Below, one piece after another: positions 1-6,429 of a DNA stretch of 6,845 nt. Under the pieces are notes generated by a model that did no database searches, was not told the DNA's origin, and saw only the letters and a list, made by a program, of their open reading frames with translations. How positions within the stretch are numbered: the first letter of the stretch is position 1; every line of letters starts with the position of its first letter. The translations under genes were made by a program, and so were the position numbers. This DNA is from Bacteroidales bacterium (GTDB lineage Bacteria > Bacteroidota > Bacteroidia > Bacteroidales > JAADJA01), in contig JAIOTR010000098.1 of NCBI GenBank assembly GCA_021106665.1, positions 1 through 6,845 of the forward strand, in the 5' to 3' direction.

Positions 1-33
1 GTTAGAGGATCAATTACCTTGCTGAGATAAAAT

Positions 34-61
34 AAAAAAGGAGGGAATAGCCCCCTCCTTT
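34..61 (-). terminator. Rho-independent terminator of the GAPDH pair
   Basis: Read on the minus strand this is a perfect 9-bp stem (AAAGGAGGG pairing with CCCTCCTTT, at 53-61 and 37-45) with a 7-base loop. A run of six T (39-34) follows immediately and more T-rich sequence lies beyond it. It starts about 23 bases after the TAG stop of the GAPDH gene. The G/C-rich stem core followed by a U-tract is the classic intrinsic terminator layout in this orientation. On the plus strand the stem is followed by A's, so it would not terminate in that direction. It marks the end of the GAPDH transcription unit. Confidence 0.9.
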
Positions 62-84
62 AAAAAAATTATAGTCTGCTATTG

Positions 85-1089
85 CTATTTGTCAAAATCC
101 ATTAGAATTCCTATTAAATCAACAACCCTATTTGAATATCCCCATTCATTATCGTACCAGTTCAGGGTTTTAACGATCCTTTTACCAAGTACCCTGGTAA
201 ATTCAGCATCATAAATTGAAGAATACAAATTCCCTACTATATCAGAGGAGACTAATTTTTCCTCTGAATATAAAAGAACATTCTTAAATCGAGCGGTATT
301 AGATGCCTTTCTTACTGCGTCATTAATATCTTCAACTGTAACATCTTTTTGAACTTCAACAATTAGGTCAACAATTGATCCGTCAGGTACAGGAACCCTT
401 GAAGCCATACCGTCCAGTTTACCTTTTAATTCAGGAATGACTATACCCACAGCTTTTGCTGCTCCTGTTGTAGTTGGAATGATATTTTCAGCAGCAGCAC
501 GGCCACGACGCCAGTCCTTATGAGGAACATCAGCCAGACGCTGATCATTAGTATAAGCATGAGTAGTAGTCATGAGACCTTCAATGATGCCAAAATTATC
601 ATGCAATACTTTTGCCATTGGTGCAAGGCAATTTGTTGTACAACTGGCATTTGAAATTATTCTATGCTCAGGTTTCAAGCCTTCTTCGTTTACCCCTAAA
701 ACAACGGTGAAATCAATCTCATCCTTAGCCGGAACAGTAAGAATTACACGTTTAGCACCTGCCTTTAAATGCGGTTCTAATGATTCACGGGTGCGAAAGA
801 TACCTGTAGCCTCAACCACTACATCAATATTAAGCTCTTCCCAGGGTAATTTATCCGGCTCCCTGATTGCAAGCATTTTTACAGTCTCATTGGGTGTAAT
901 TAGCTGATCACCTTTCAATTGAATGTCCTGTCCAAATCCTTTCATTACAGAGTCGTATTTCAGGAGATAGGCAAGTACTTCATTATCAAAAAGGTCGTTG
1001 ATAGCAACAACATCAATATCTTTTCTGCTATTTAAAATGCGGAAAACCGAACGGCCAATTCTACCAAAACCATTAATTGCTACTCTCAT
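85..1089 (-). CDS. gap: Glyceraldehyde-3-phosphate dehydrogenase, phosphorylating, NAD-type
   Basis: Cytosolic glycolytic/gluconeogenic enzyme that converts glyceraldehyde 3-phosphate, phosphate and NAD+ to 1,3-bisphosphoglycerate. The 334-residue length is normal for the family. The N-terminal Rossmann loop NGFGRIGR (6-13) is intact, and Asp32 in the INDL motif suggests NAD preference. The catalytic motif SNASCTTNC is complete, with Cys150 as nucleophile and His177 as base. Substrate and phosphate contacts are present: Thr180, Asp182, Arg195, Thr208-Gly209 and Arg231. The C-terminal block WYDNEWGYSNR (311-321) is also intact. The ATG overlaps the stop of the upstream paralogue by 4 bases (ATGA) and follows a very strong Shine-Dalgarno sequence. 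The start is fixed by that sequence and by the family N-terminus. A strong terminator follows. Identity is certain from motifs; NAD over NADP preference is inferred from Asp32. Confidence 0.98.
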   Translation of the reverse strand: MRVAINGFGRIGRSVFRILNSRKDIDVVAINDLFDNEVLAYLLKYDSVMKGFGQDIQLKGDQLITPNETVKMLAIREPDKLPWEELNIDVVVEATGIFRTRESLEPHLKAGAKRVILTVPAKDEIDFTVVLGVNEEGLKPEHRIISNASCTTNCLAPMAKVLHDNFGIIEGLMTTTHAYTNDQRLADVPHKDWRRGRAAAENIIPTTTGAAKAVGIVIPELKGKLDGMASRVPVPDGSIVDLIVEVQKDVTVEDINDAVRKASNTARFKNVLLYSEEKLVSSDIVGNLYSSIYDAEFTRVLGKRIVKTLNWYDNEWGYSNRVVDLIGILMDFDK

Positions 1090-2099
1090 TTTACACCTCC
1101 TTTCTTATCAATTTTATCATATGCCAAAATCAGCTCTTTTATTCTTGCAGCCATAGCAAAGGCGCTATGATACCATGTCAGGGTTTTAACCATCCTGACC
1201 GGTGAAAGCATGCTGGCTTTTTTATCGAACACAATGGAATGGCTGTTATCAATTACATCTGTTGAAACAATAGGATCATTCATAACCTCAATGACATTTG
1301 GAAGCTTTTTGGCTGCTTTTTCCATCACAGTATTTAAATCGTCAATCTTGATTCCTTTTTTTAATATTGTGGTTAGATCTAATAGCGATCCGTTAGGTAC
1401 AGGTACATTCATTGCAGTTCCTTCCACTTTACCTTCTAATTCAGGTAAGATATATTCGATCCATCTTGGTGCAACCGTATCAATAGGAATAATATTTTCA
1501 GCAGCTGACCGGCTTCTTCTGAAATCTGTTCCTGCTTTATCCCTCAATGGTTGATCGGAAGTATAGGAATGAACAGAACTAAACATCGCATATTCAATAC
1601 CGAAATTATCTGAAAGAATTTTAAGCATGAGAGCAGTTGCGTTTGTCGTAGCTGAGCCGGCAGAGACTAATTTATCAGAGGATTTTATTGTATGATCATT
1701 GATCCCCTGTATTACGACCCTGTCAATAATTTCTGTAGGAACGGAAGTTAGCATTACACGTTTTGCTCCTGCATCAATATGTTTTTGCATGTCAGCTTTC
1801 GATCTGTATGACCATGTTCCATCAACAACTATGTCTACATCAAACATATCCCAGGGAACTTTTCCGGATTCACCACCTCCAATAAATCTTGCTTTGCCTC
1901 TGGGAGATACAAGAAAATTTCCCTCAAGCCTGGGATGGAATTTGCCTTTTGTCTCGGCACTAATCAGGTAAGTTAGAATCTCCGGACGTCCCAGGTCGGA
2001 AATTGCAACTACCTCAATCTGGTCATCTTCAAGACACATTCTGTAAATATGTCTTGGAATCTCACCAAATCCTTTTAAACCTAATCTTATCTTACTCAT
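1086..2099 (-). CDS. GAPDH-family pseudoenzyme lacking the catalytic cysteine
   Basis: A 337-residue protein that aligns along its whole length with the GAPDH just downstream, with no frameshift or internal stop. The catalytic motif reads SAGSATTNA: Ala150 replaces the nucleophilic Cys (codon GCT, bases 1652-1650) and Ala154 replaces the second Cys. His177, Thr180, Asp182, Arg195 and Thr208 are kept, as is much of the S-loop (FRRSRSAAENIIP). Other losses are GFGEIP in the Rossmann loop (Pro15 for Gly, Glu13 for Arg), Gly209 to Val, Arg231 to Asn, and the NEWGYSNR block, which becomes SAFAMAAR. Asp35, equivalent to the NAD-selecting Asp, remains. Family chemistry needs the Cys, so dehydrogenase activity is very unlikely. 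Co-translation with the true GAPDH (4-base overlap) suggests, by inference, a hetero-oligomer partner, scaffold or regulator. The start matches the family N-terminus; no Shine-Dalgarno is visible. Confidence 0.93.
   Translation of the reverse strand: MSKIRLGLKGFGEIPRHIYRMCLEDDQIEVVAISDLGRPEILTYLISAETKGKFHPRLEGNFLVSPRGKARFIGGGESGKVPWDMFDVDIVVDGTWSYRSKADMQKHIDAGAKRVMLTSVPTEIIDRVVIQGINDHTIKSSDKLVSAGSATTNATALMLKILSDNFGIEYAMFSSVHSYTSDQPLRDKAGTDFRRSRSAAENIIPIDTVAPRWIEYILPELEGKVEGTAMNVPVPNGSLLDLTTILKKGIKIDDLNTVMEKAAKKLPNVIEVMNDPIVSTDVIDNSHSIVFDKKASMLSPVRMVKTLTWYHSAFAMAARIKELILAYDKIDKKGGVK
1094..1105 (-). promoter_or_regulatory. Extended Shine-Dalgarno sequence inside the end of the upstream gene
   Basis: On the minus strand the 12 bases AGAAAGGAGGTG lie so that GGAGG ends 6 bases before the GAPDH ATG. 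They match the complement of the 16S rRNA 3' tail as I recall it for this phylum. They sit entirely inside the last codons of the upstream GAPDH-like gene, which encode Lys-Lys-Gly-Gly-Val-Lys. The other visible starts in this window (at 2099, 4016 and 6272) have no comparable purine tract. With the ATGA overlap this favours coupled or independently strong initiation on the GAPDH cistron. It also settles the GAPDH start. Confidence 0.85.
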
Positions 2100-2144
2100 T
2101 AAATAATTTGTTTGCTACGTTTATAAATTTAGTTTTTTGTACTA

Positions 2145-2161
2145 GTTAATATGGTATTAAC
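2145..2161. repeat. Perfect 7-3-7 dyad in the leader of the GAPDH pair
   Basis: GTTAATA, spacer TGG, then TATTAAC: a perfect inverted repeat 46 to 62 bases upstream of the pseudoenzyme start codon. It could be a protein-binding operator or a small AU-rich hairpin in the leader RNA. The AT-rich context makes chance a real possibility. Confidence 0.4.
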
Positions 2162-2188
2162 AGAATAATTTTATATTGGATAATGCAA

Positions 2189-2207
2189 ATGTTTTACGTT
2201 AAAACAT
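2189..2207. promoter_or_regulatory. Perfect 8-3-8 dyad, candidate operator
   Basis: ATGTTTTA, spacer CGT, then TAAAACAT: a perfect 19-bp dyad about 90 bases upstream of the GAPDH pair. It lies about ten bases downstream of the candidate -7 box at 2218-2225, so it would overlap or just follow the predicted transcription start, a typical repressor position. In RNA it would form a weak AU-rich hairpin without a good U-run, so a terminator is less likely. No known regulator site is recognised. Confidence 0.45.
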
Positions 2208-2217
2208 AAATAGCAGG

Positions 2218-2225
2218 CAAAAGTA
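2218..2225 (-). promoter_or_regulatory. Candidate -7 box for the GAPDH pair
   Basis: Minus-strand TACTTTTG followed by C fits the Bacteroidota -7 consensus TAnnTTTG. The same nine-base word TACTTTTGC occurs upstream of dsbD. The expected TTTG-like -33 element is not clear; TTAACA at 2246-2251 is the nearest weak match. Transcription from here would leave a leader of roughly 110 bases that contains two dyads. The box itself overlaps a third dyad, AAAGTAT-AAA-ATACTTT at 2220-2236. Confidence 0.45.
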
Positions 2226-2236
2226 TAAAATACTTT
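2220..2236. repeat. Perfect 7-3-7 dyad overlapping the candidate promoter
   Basis: AAAGTAT, spacer AAA, then ATACTTT. It lies about 30 bases after the stop of the upstream propeller gene and overlaps the candidate -7 box. On the minus strand it would form an all-AU-type hairpin ending in four T's, so it could be a very weak terminator or an operator. Neither role is established. Confidence 0.35.
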
Positions 2237-2264
2237 ATTACCCTATGTTAAGGAATTGTAAAGT

Positions 2265-4016
2265 TTATTTAACGATCAATCTTTCAGTATATTGATTGCC
2301 GTTCAGATTGGTGCGAACAAGATAAACACCCTTCTTTAGTTCCGAGATATTAATCCGTTCAGTATCCATTACCTGAAGCGGCTTGATTTTCTCTCCTGTT
2401 AATGAATAAATTTCAGCAGAAATGGAATTAACAACAACACCGGGAGTTTTAAAGTAGATATGATTTTTTGCTGGATTTGGATGAAATGTTACGTGAGGTT
2501 CATCATAAAAATTCTTGTTTATTTCGGTATATGTTAAATAAAAACTTTGTTCATCTGAAAACTCTGAAGCTTGAAAAGTGTTATCAATAGTTTGGACACT
2601 CCAGTAGTAAGTTATTCCCGGTTCCAGTTCATTTATTTTCCAGGAAGTTGATTGCCCTACATTTCCGAAAGCATTTATTTTCCGAAATCCGTTTTCTATA
2701 TGCGACATGGGTGACATATTATCATATTCCTGTGGTGACGTACCAATTCTGATATTATAACTCAGTCCGTTTTCCGGTGTTTGTGCATCATATCCAGGAT
2801 CCCATGATAAAATAACCTCGTTATCATTAAAACCAAAGGAAAGGTTATCGGGTGCAATTGGCATAATATTCGGAAGGCTCATGTCATTTCGGTAAATATT
2901 TGTGAATTTACTACCACTATAATTGCTACCTGTTAGAATAAGGTCAAGATCAGTATCATTATCAAAATCGCTCCATGCAGCTGCACTTCTTTCAGCGCTT
3001 TCTAATCCAGCCGATATATCATTGAAAATGTCATTTCCCATATTCTTGTGAATCGAAGAAGCAAATACCCCACATCCTGCCAGTTTGCCTGTTATAAGAA
3101 CATCCAGATCCCCATCGTTATCAACATCGCCCCAACTTGCAGTTCCCAGTGTTACCGGAGGTAAGCCTGAATATATATTATGAAAAATATGGTTTCCATC
3201 ATTCCGAAAAATATTAGCTTTTGGCTCAATATAATCATCAAAACCCATAATCAAAATGTCCAGATCTCCATCACTGTCGTAATCACCCCATTCCACAGAC
3301 CCTGACGCCAATCCCATGTTTGCAAATTCAATTTCTTCAAATACTCCGTCAGTATTTTTGTAACAATATAATTTCATACCACCACCTGTATCACCTGTAA
3401 CCAGTAAATCCATGTCTCTATCGTTGTCATAATCACCCCATGAAGCCCTACTACTACTCAAGGCCATAAATTCATTTTCACTATCAACGAAATTATCCTG
3501 ACCATCATTCCTATACAGTTTAGAATTCCAACCCCCGGTGATAAAAACATCAAGATCGCCATCATTATCGTAATCTCCCCAATAAGCAGAACTATAATCA
3601 CCGAAATATTCAATTCCAGGATTGATGTCAATAAATTCATTATTCTCATTCTTATATATAAAAGTACTTCCCTCCGAATTATCACCTGTTGCTAATATAT
3701 CCAGATCACCGTCATTATCGTAGTCACCCCATTGTACTGAACCGTTTCTTAATCCAACAAAATCAGAAACAACTTCATTAAAAGTACCCTGATCATTATT
3801 GTATAGTTTGGTTATAGCTGCGCCTCCGGATATTTCTCCTGAAATCAAAACATCCATATCCATGTCATTATCATAGTCGCCCCAGGCAACACTACTATTT
3901 GAAATCCCTTGTAATCCAGCATTAATGTCAACAAAAGATTGACCCCTGGTGACAATAAATATGAAAAAGGTAAAACTGAAAAGTAAGAATAATCTATATT
4001 GAAAAATAGTTCTCAT
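2265..4016 (-). CDS. Secreted seven-repeat FG-GAP/VCBS propeller protein with T9SS sorting tail
   Basis: A 583-residue exported protein of unknown ligand. Residues 1-25 form a signal peptide (Arg at 2 and 8, hydrophobic core, probable cleavage before Gln26). Seven repeats follow, each with a WGDYDNDGDLD-type core; the Trp residues are at 45, 96, 146, 193, 243, 295 and 348, at a 47-53 residue period. This implies a seven-bladed beta-propeller whose DxDxDGxxD-like loops usually bind calcium in this family. Residues about 385-495 look like a fibronectin type III domain (LSWDPG, Y-N-I-R-I, ITYYWSVQTID). Residues about 509-583 are a type A T9SS C-terminal signal (FHPNPAKN, GVYLVR, ERLIVK end). It is likely moved across the outer membrane and anchored or released, with the tail removed. 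Only two cysteines remain in the mature chain (218 and 315). It probably has its own promoter at 4052-4059. The start is the ATG directly before the signal peptide. Adhesion or glycan binding is only a guess. Confidence 0.93.
   Translation of the reverse strand: MRTIFQYRLFLLFSFTFFIFIVTRGQSFVDINAGLQGISNSSVAWGDYDNDMDMDVLISGEISGGAAITKLYNNDQGTFNEVVSDFVGLRNGSVQWGDYDNDGDLDILATGDNSEGSTFIYKNENNEFIDINPGIEYFGDYSSAYWGDYDNDGDLDVFITGGWNSKLYRNDGQDNFVDSENEFMALSSSRASWGDYDNDRDMDLLVTGDTGGGMKLYCYKNTDGVFEEIEFANMGLASGSVEWGDYDSDGDLDILIMGFDDYIEPKANIFRNDGNHIFHNIYSGLPPVTLGTASWGDVDNDGDLDVLITGKLAGCGVFASSIHKNMGNDIFNDISAGLESAERSAAAWSDFDNDTDLDLILTGSNYSGSKFTNIYRNDMSLPNIMPIAPDNLSFGFNDNEVILSWDPGYDAQTPENGLSYNIRIGTSPQEYDNMSPMSHIENGFRKINAFGNVGQSTSWKINELEPGITYYWSVQTIDNTFQASEFSDEQSFYLTYTEINKNFYDEPHVTFHPNPAKNHIYFKTPGVVVNSISAEIYSLTGEKIKPLQVMDTERINISELKKGVYLVRTNLNGNQYTERLIVK
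2931..3890 (-). repeat. Seven tandem protein-level repeats encoding propeller blades
   Basis: Seven copies of an approximately 150-bp unit encode residues 43-362. Each carries a recognisable minus-strand core for Trp-Gly-Asp-Tyr-Asp-Asn-Asp. At DNA level the copies have diverged in third positions and in the linkers, so this is an old internal duplication rather than a recent tandem expansion. The Gly of the calcium-loop core is kept in repeats 2, 3, 5 and 6 and replaced by Met, Arg and Thr in repeats 1, 4 and 7. Repeat 7 has WSDF instead of WGDY. Confidence 0.9.
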
Positions 4017-4051
4017 CTGTAGTAAATTATAGTTAGTATTTCCAATTCATG

Positions 4052-4059
4052 CAAATTTA
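4052..4059 (-). promoter_or_regulatory. Candidate -7 box for the propeller gene
   Basis: Minus-strand TAAATTTG followed by C fits TAnnTTTG, the Bacteroidota -7 element. It lies 36 bases upstream of the propeller gene's ATG, which gives a short leader. No convincing TTTG at -33 is seen, only a T-run. Its position between a hairpin after dsbD and the next ATG supports a separate transcription unit. Confidence 0.45.
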
Positions 4060-4074
4060 ATTGAAATTGCATAG

Positions 4075-4104
4075 AAAAAAGGCGTGGCAGGTGTAAAGCA
4101 CCTG
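4075..4104 (-). terminator. Weak terminator-like hairpin after dsbD
   Basis: On the minus strand CAGGTG-CTTTA-CACCTG forms a perfect 6-bp stem with a 5-base loop (4104-4088), beginning about 20 bases after the dsbD TAA stop. A run of six T (4080-4075) follows, but only after a 7-base gap. That gap is longer than in a classic intrinsic terminator, so read-through into the propeller gene is possible. It could instead act as a 3'-end stability hairpin. Confidence 0.45.
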
Positions 4105-4124
4105 TGAAAATTGTTAAATAATTG

Positions 4125-6272
4125 TTAAAGATGCTCGCCAGCCTTAAATTTTTTAAGACCAGTGTCTAAAAATTCAACAAATGCCTGAACATCTTTATCA
4201 TAAGACCTGGGGGCATTTAGGAGTTTAGCGTTGTGATCGAGTAAAACATAATATGGCTGGGCGTTTACGCCAAAATTTGCAATTTGGAAATCAGCAAAAA
4301 TCTTACCGATGGACTTTTTTACTTTACCATCATATTCAGAAGTGACCCATTCATCTTTTGGTAGTTTTGTTTTATCATCTACGTAAAGGGCAACAACAAC
4401 AAAATCCTCTCTTAATTTTTTCAGCACAGCCGGGTCAGACCACACATTGGCTTCCATTTCTCGACAGTTCACACAACCATGTCCTGTAAAATCAACAAAC
4501 AGCGGTTTATTCGTTTTTTTTGCACAATCCATGGCTTGATCGTAATCAAAATATCCTTCCAATCCATGAGGCAAGTGCAAAAAGTCGCCATAAATAGGAC
4601 TTTCGCATAAATCTGAAGATTCATCATTTGAAATTCCCGAAAAGGAAACGGCTTTAGCATTATCCCTGATAATGGCATTCAAATCAAAATCATGAGATTG
4701 TTGAGGAGGCAGGTATCCTGATAAGGCTTTTAAAGGAGCGCCGAACATTCCCGGGACTAAGTAAATTACAAAAGCAAATGTAATTATGGCTAATCCTAAA
4801 CGAGGAACGGGGATATATTTCATATCAGAATCATGGCTGAATTTAAGTTTGCCAAGCAAATAAAATCCCAGTAAAGTAAACGTTATAATCCAGAAAGCCA
4901 GATAAATTTCCCTGTCCAGAATATGCCAATGGTATGTTTGATCTGCAATACTCAAAAACTTGAGACCCAATGCTATTTCAATAAAGCCCAACACCACTTT
5001 GACTGAATTCAGCCATCCGCCTGATTTTGGCAACCGTTGTAACCAACTTGGGAAAAAGGCAAAGAGGGTAAAAGGCAATGCAAATGCAATTGAAAATGCC
5101 AGCATGGCAAATATGGGTTCAAATATTGCCCCCTGCGCCGATTTAACCAGCACCATACCTACAAGGGGTCCCGTACAGGAAAAGGATACCAGCACCAGTG
5201 TCAAGGCCATAAAAAATGCACCTACAATTCCACCGCTATCAGCTTTTGAATCAGCGCTACTTACCATCCAGCTGGGTAATACAATCTCAAACATCCCAAG
5301 GAATGAGGCAGCAAATAACATGAATATAAGGAAGAACATAATATTTGGAATCCAATGTGTTGCCAGCCAGTTGAAAATATCAGCTGTAATGGTTTTTCCT
5401 CCAACAAAATAAGTAACTAAAATAATTATGGCAATTGGTAAAGTATACAATAAAACAATTGAAATACCATAAGCAGAAGCTTGAGTTCGCCCTCTTCGTT
5501 TATTTTCCCCGCCTTTCATAAAAAATGTGATCGTCATTGGGATCATGGGAAAAACACAAGGTGTTAAAAGTGCAACAAACCCCCATATGATCGCTTCGAT
5601 GATAATGTCCCACATTGAAGCACTTGTCATTCCTGCCGAAGAGTCTGTTATTTCAGGTTCTGATGTATCAATTACTCCCGTTGTAATAATCTGTCCTGTT
5701 TCAACTATTGGCGATGCCTCTTCTGAAGTTTGCAGATCTTCCGAAATAACTGCACCATTAAAGGCAAAATTGAATTTATTCTCATCATTGGGTGGTAAAC
5801 ACTTTGAATCATCACAACACATGAAATATACATACCCGGAAATGGTCAAAGGTTCTTCTGTCAAGAGTTTTATTTTCCTGGTAAATTCAGCTTCATGTTC
5901 AAAATACTTTACGACCATATCAAAGTTTGGATCCATCTCCTCATGCCCTTCCGGTTCAGAGAAAGAAACGATATAGTCCATATTATTTTCAATATCATAC
6001 GACTCCTCTTCGACAATCTCCGCATTGTCACCAATGAATTCAAATCCTTCTATATCATAAAAATAAAAAGAAGTCTTTTCAGGCCCACCTTCGGGTACAT
6101 GTTGCGAATATAAGTGCCAGGTATCTTCAATTGTGGCCTTAAATACCAACTCGTATTCATTATTATCTATATCATTTTTACTGAGGTTCCATTTAACCGG
6201 CTCTAAGATTTGAGCAAAAGAAGATAATGTGAAAAGAAAAATTACAAAGATTGAAAGCAAATATTTATTCAT
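4125..6272 (-). CDS. dsbD: Thiol:disulfide interchange protein DsbD (cytoplasmic-to-periplasmic electron transporter)
   Basis: A 715-residue inner-membrane protein that carries electrons from cytoplasmic thioredoxin to periplasmic disulfide reductases and cytochrome c maturation partners. Residues 1-20 are a signal peptide (MNKYLLSIFVIFLFTLSSFA). Residues about 22-175 form the periplasmic N-terminal domain with the redox pair Cys152 and Cys158 (C-x5-C as in E. coli DsbD) plus an extra Cys153. About eight membrane segments span roughly 223-509, with the buried pair Cys239 (LLTPCVFP) and Cys366 (FSCTGP). Residues about 575-715 are a thioredoxin-like domain with CVNC (600-603) and a cis-Pro loop at Pro673. 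I chose the ATG at 6272 because it begins a clean signal peptide. The in-frame start at 6494 would add 74 residues overlapping tilS and bury that signal. All three domains and cysteine pairs are present. It is separated from tilS by 157 bases with its own candidate promoter. Confidence 0.96.
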   Translation of the reverse strand: MNKYLLSIFVIFLFTLSSFAQILEPVKWNLSKNDIDNNEYELVFKATIEDTWHLYSQHVPEGGPEKTSFYFYDIEGFEFIGDNAEIVEEESYDIENNMDYIVSFSEPEGHEEMDPNFDMVVKYFEHEAEFTRKIKLLTEEPLTISGYVYFMCCDDSKCLPPNDENKFNFAFNGAVISEDLQTSEEASPIVETGQIITTGVIDTSEPEITDSSAGMTSASMWDIIIEAIIWGFVALLTPCVFPMIPMTITFFMKGGENKRRGRTQASAYGISIVLLYTLPIAIIILVTYFVGGKTITADIFNWLATHWIPNIMFFLIFMLFAASFLGMFEIVLPSWMVSSADSKADSGGIVGAFFMALTLVLVSFSCTGPLVGMVLVKSAQGAIFEPIFAMLAFSIAFALPFTLFAFFPSWLQRLPKSGGWLNSVKVVLGFIEIALGLKFLSIADQTYHWHILDREIYLAFWIITFTLLGFYLLGKLKFSHDSDMKYIPVPRLGLAIITFAFVIYLVPGMFGAPLKALSGYLPPQQSHDFDLNAIIRDNAKAVSFSGISNDESSDLCESPIYGDFLHLPHGLEGYFDYDQAMDCAKKTNKPLFVDFTGHGCVNCREMEANVWSDPAVLKKLREDFVVVALYVDDKTKLPKDEWVTSEYDGKVKKSIGKIFADFQIANFGVNAQPYYVLLDHNAKLLNAPRSYDKDVQAFVEFLDTGLKKFKAGEHL

Positions 6273-6351
6273 ATAACCCTGCTTTTTAAGTAATTGTTCT
6301 GCATTTGAAATTCTAAGACAAATACAAAAATTAAATAGTTGTATTGCTGTG

Positions 6352-6359
6352 CAAAAGTA
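6352..6359 (-). promoter_or_regulatory. Candidate -7 box for dsbD
   Basis: Minus-strand TACTTTTG followed by C fits the Bacteroidota TAnnTTTG element and is identical to the word upstream of the GAPDH pair. It lies 79 bases upstream of the chosen dsbD ATG. This supports the start at 6272, because a start at 6494 would be upstream of the promoter. No clear -33 element is visible. The rest of the 6273-6429 gap shows no gene and no good terminator. Confidence 0.45.
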
Positions 6360-6429
6360 AGTATTTAAGCTGACTTTCCTAACTCTTTGCATCATGTTGA
6401 CTGTTAAATAATCTAAAAATCTACATGAT

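Noticed and set aside
572..1971. Plus-strand open frames of 90-114 codons opposite the two GAPDH genes
   Set aside because: They lie antisense to strongly conserved coding sequence, and their composition mirrors the reverse frame of GAPDH.
1086..2099. Calling the GAPDH paralogue a pseudogene or an erythrose-4-phosphate dehydrogenase
   Set aside because: The frame is full length with no stop or frameshift and keeps many substrate-loop residues, so simple decay is unlikely. Erythrose-4-phosphate dehydrogenase also needs the catalytic Cys that is missing here.
2931..3890. Regularly spaced repeat block considered as a CRISPR or other DNA repeat array
   Set aside because: The period is about 150 bp, the copies are diverged, and the reading frame is continuous. 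The repetition is at protein level (propeller blades).
4960..5976. Two plus-strand open frames of about 150 codons opposite dsbD
   Set aside because: They run antisense to the conserved DsbD membrane and N-terminal domains. They show no recognisable motifs and no promoter.
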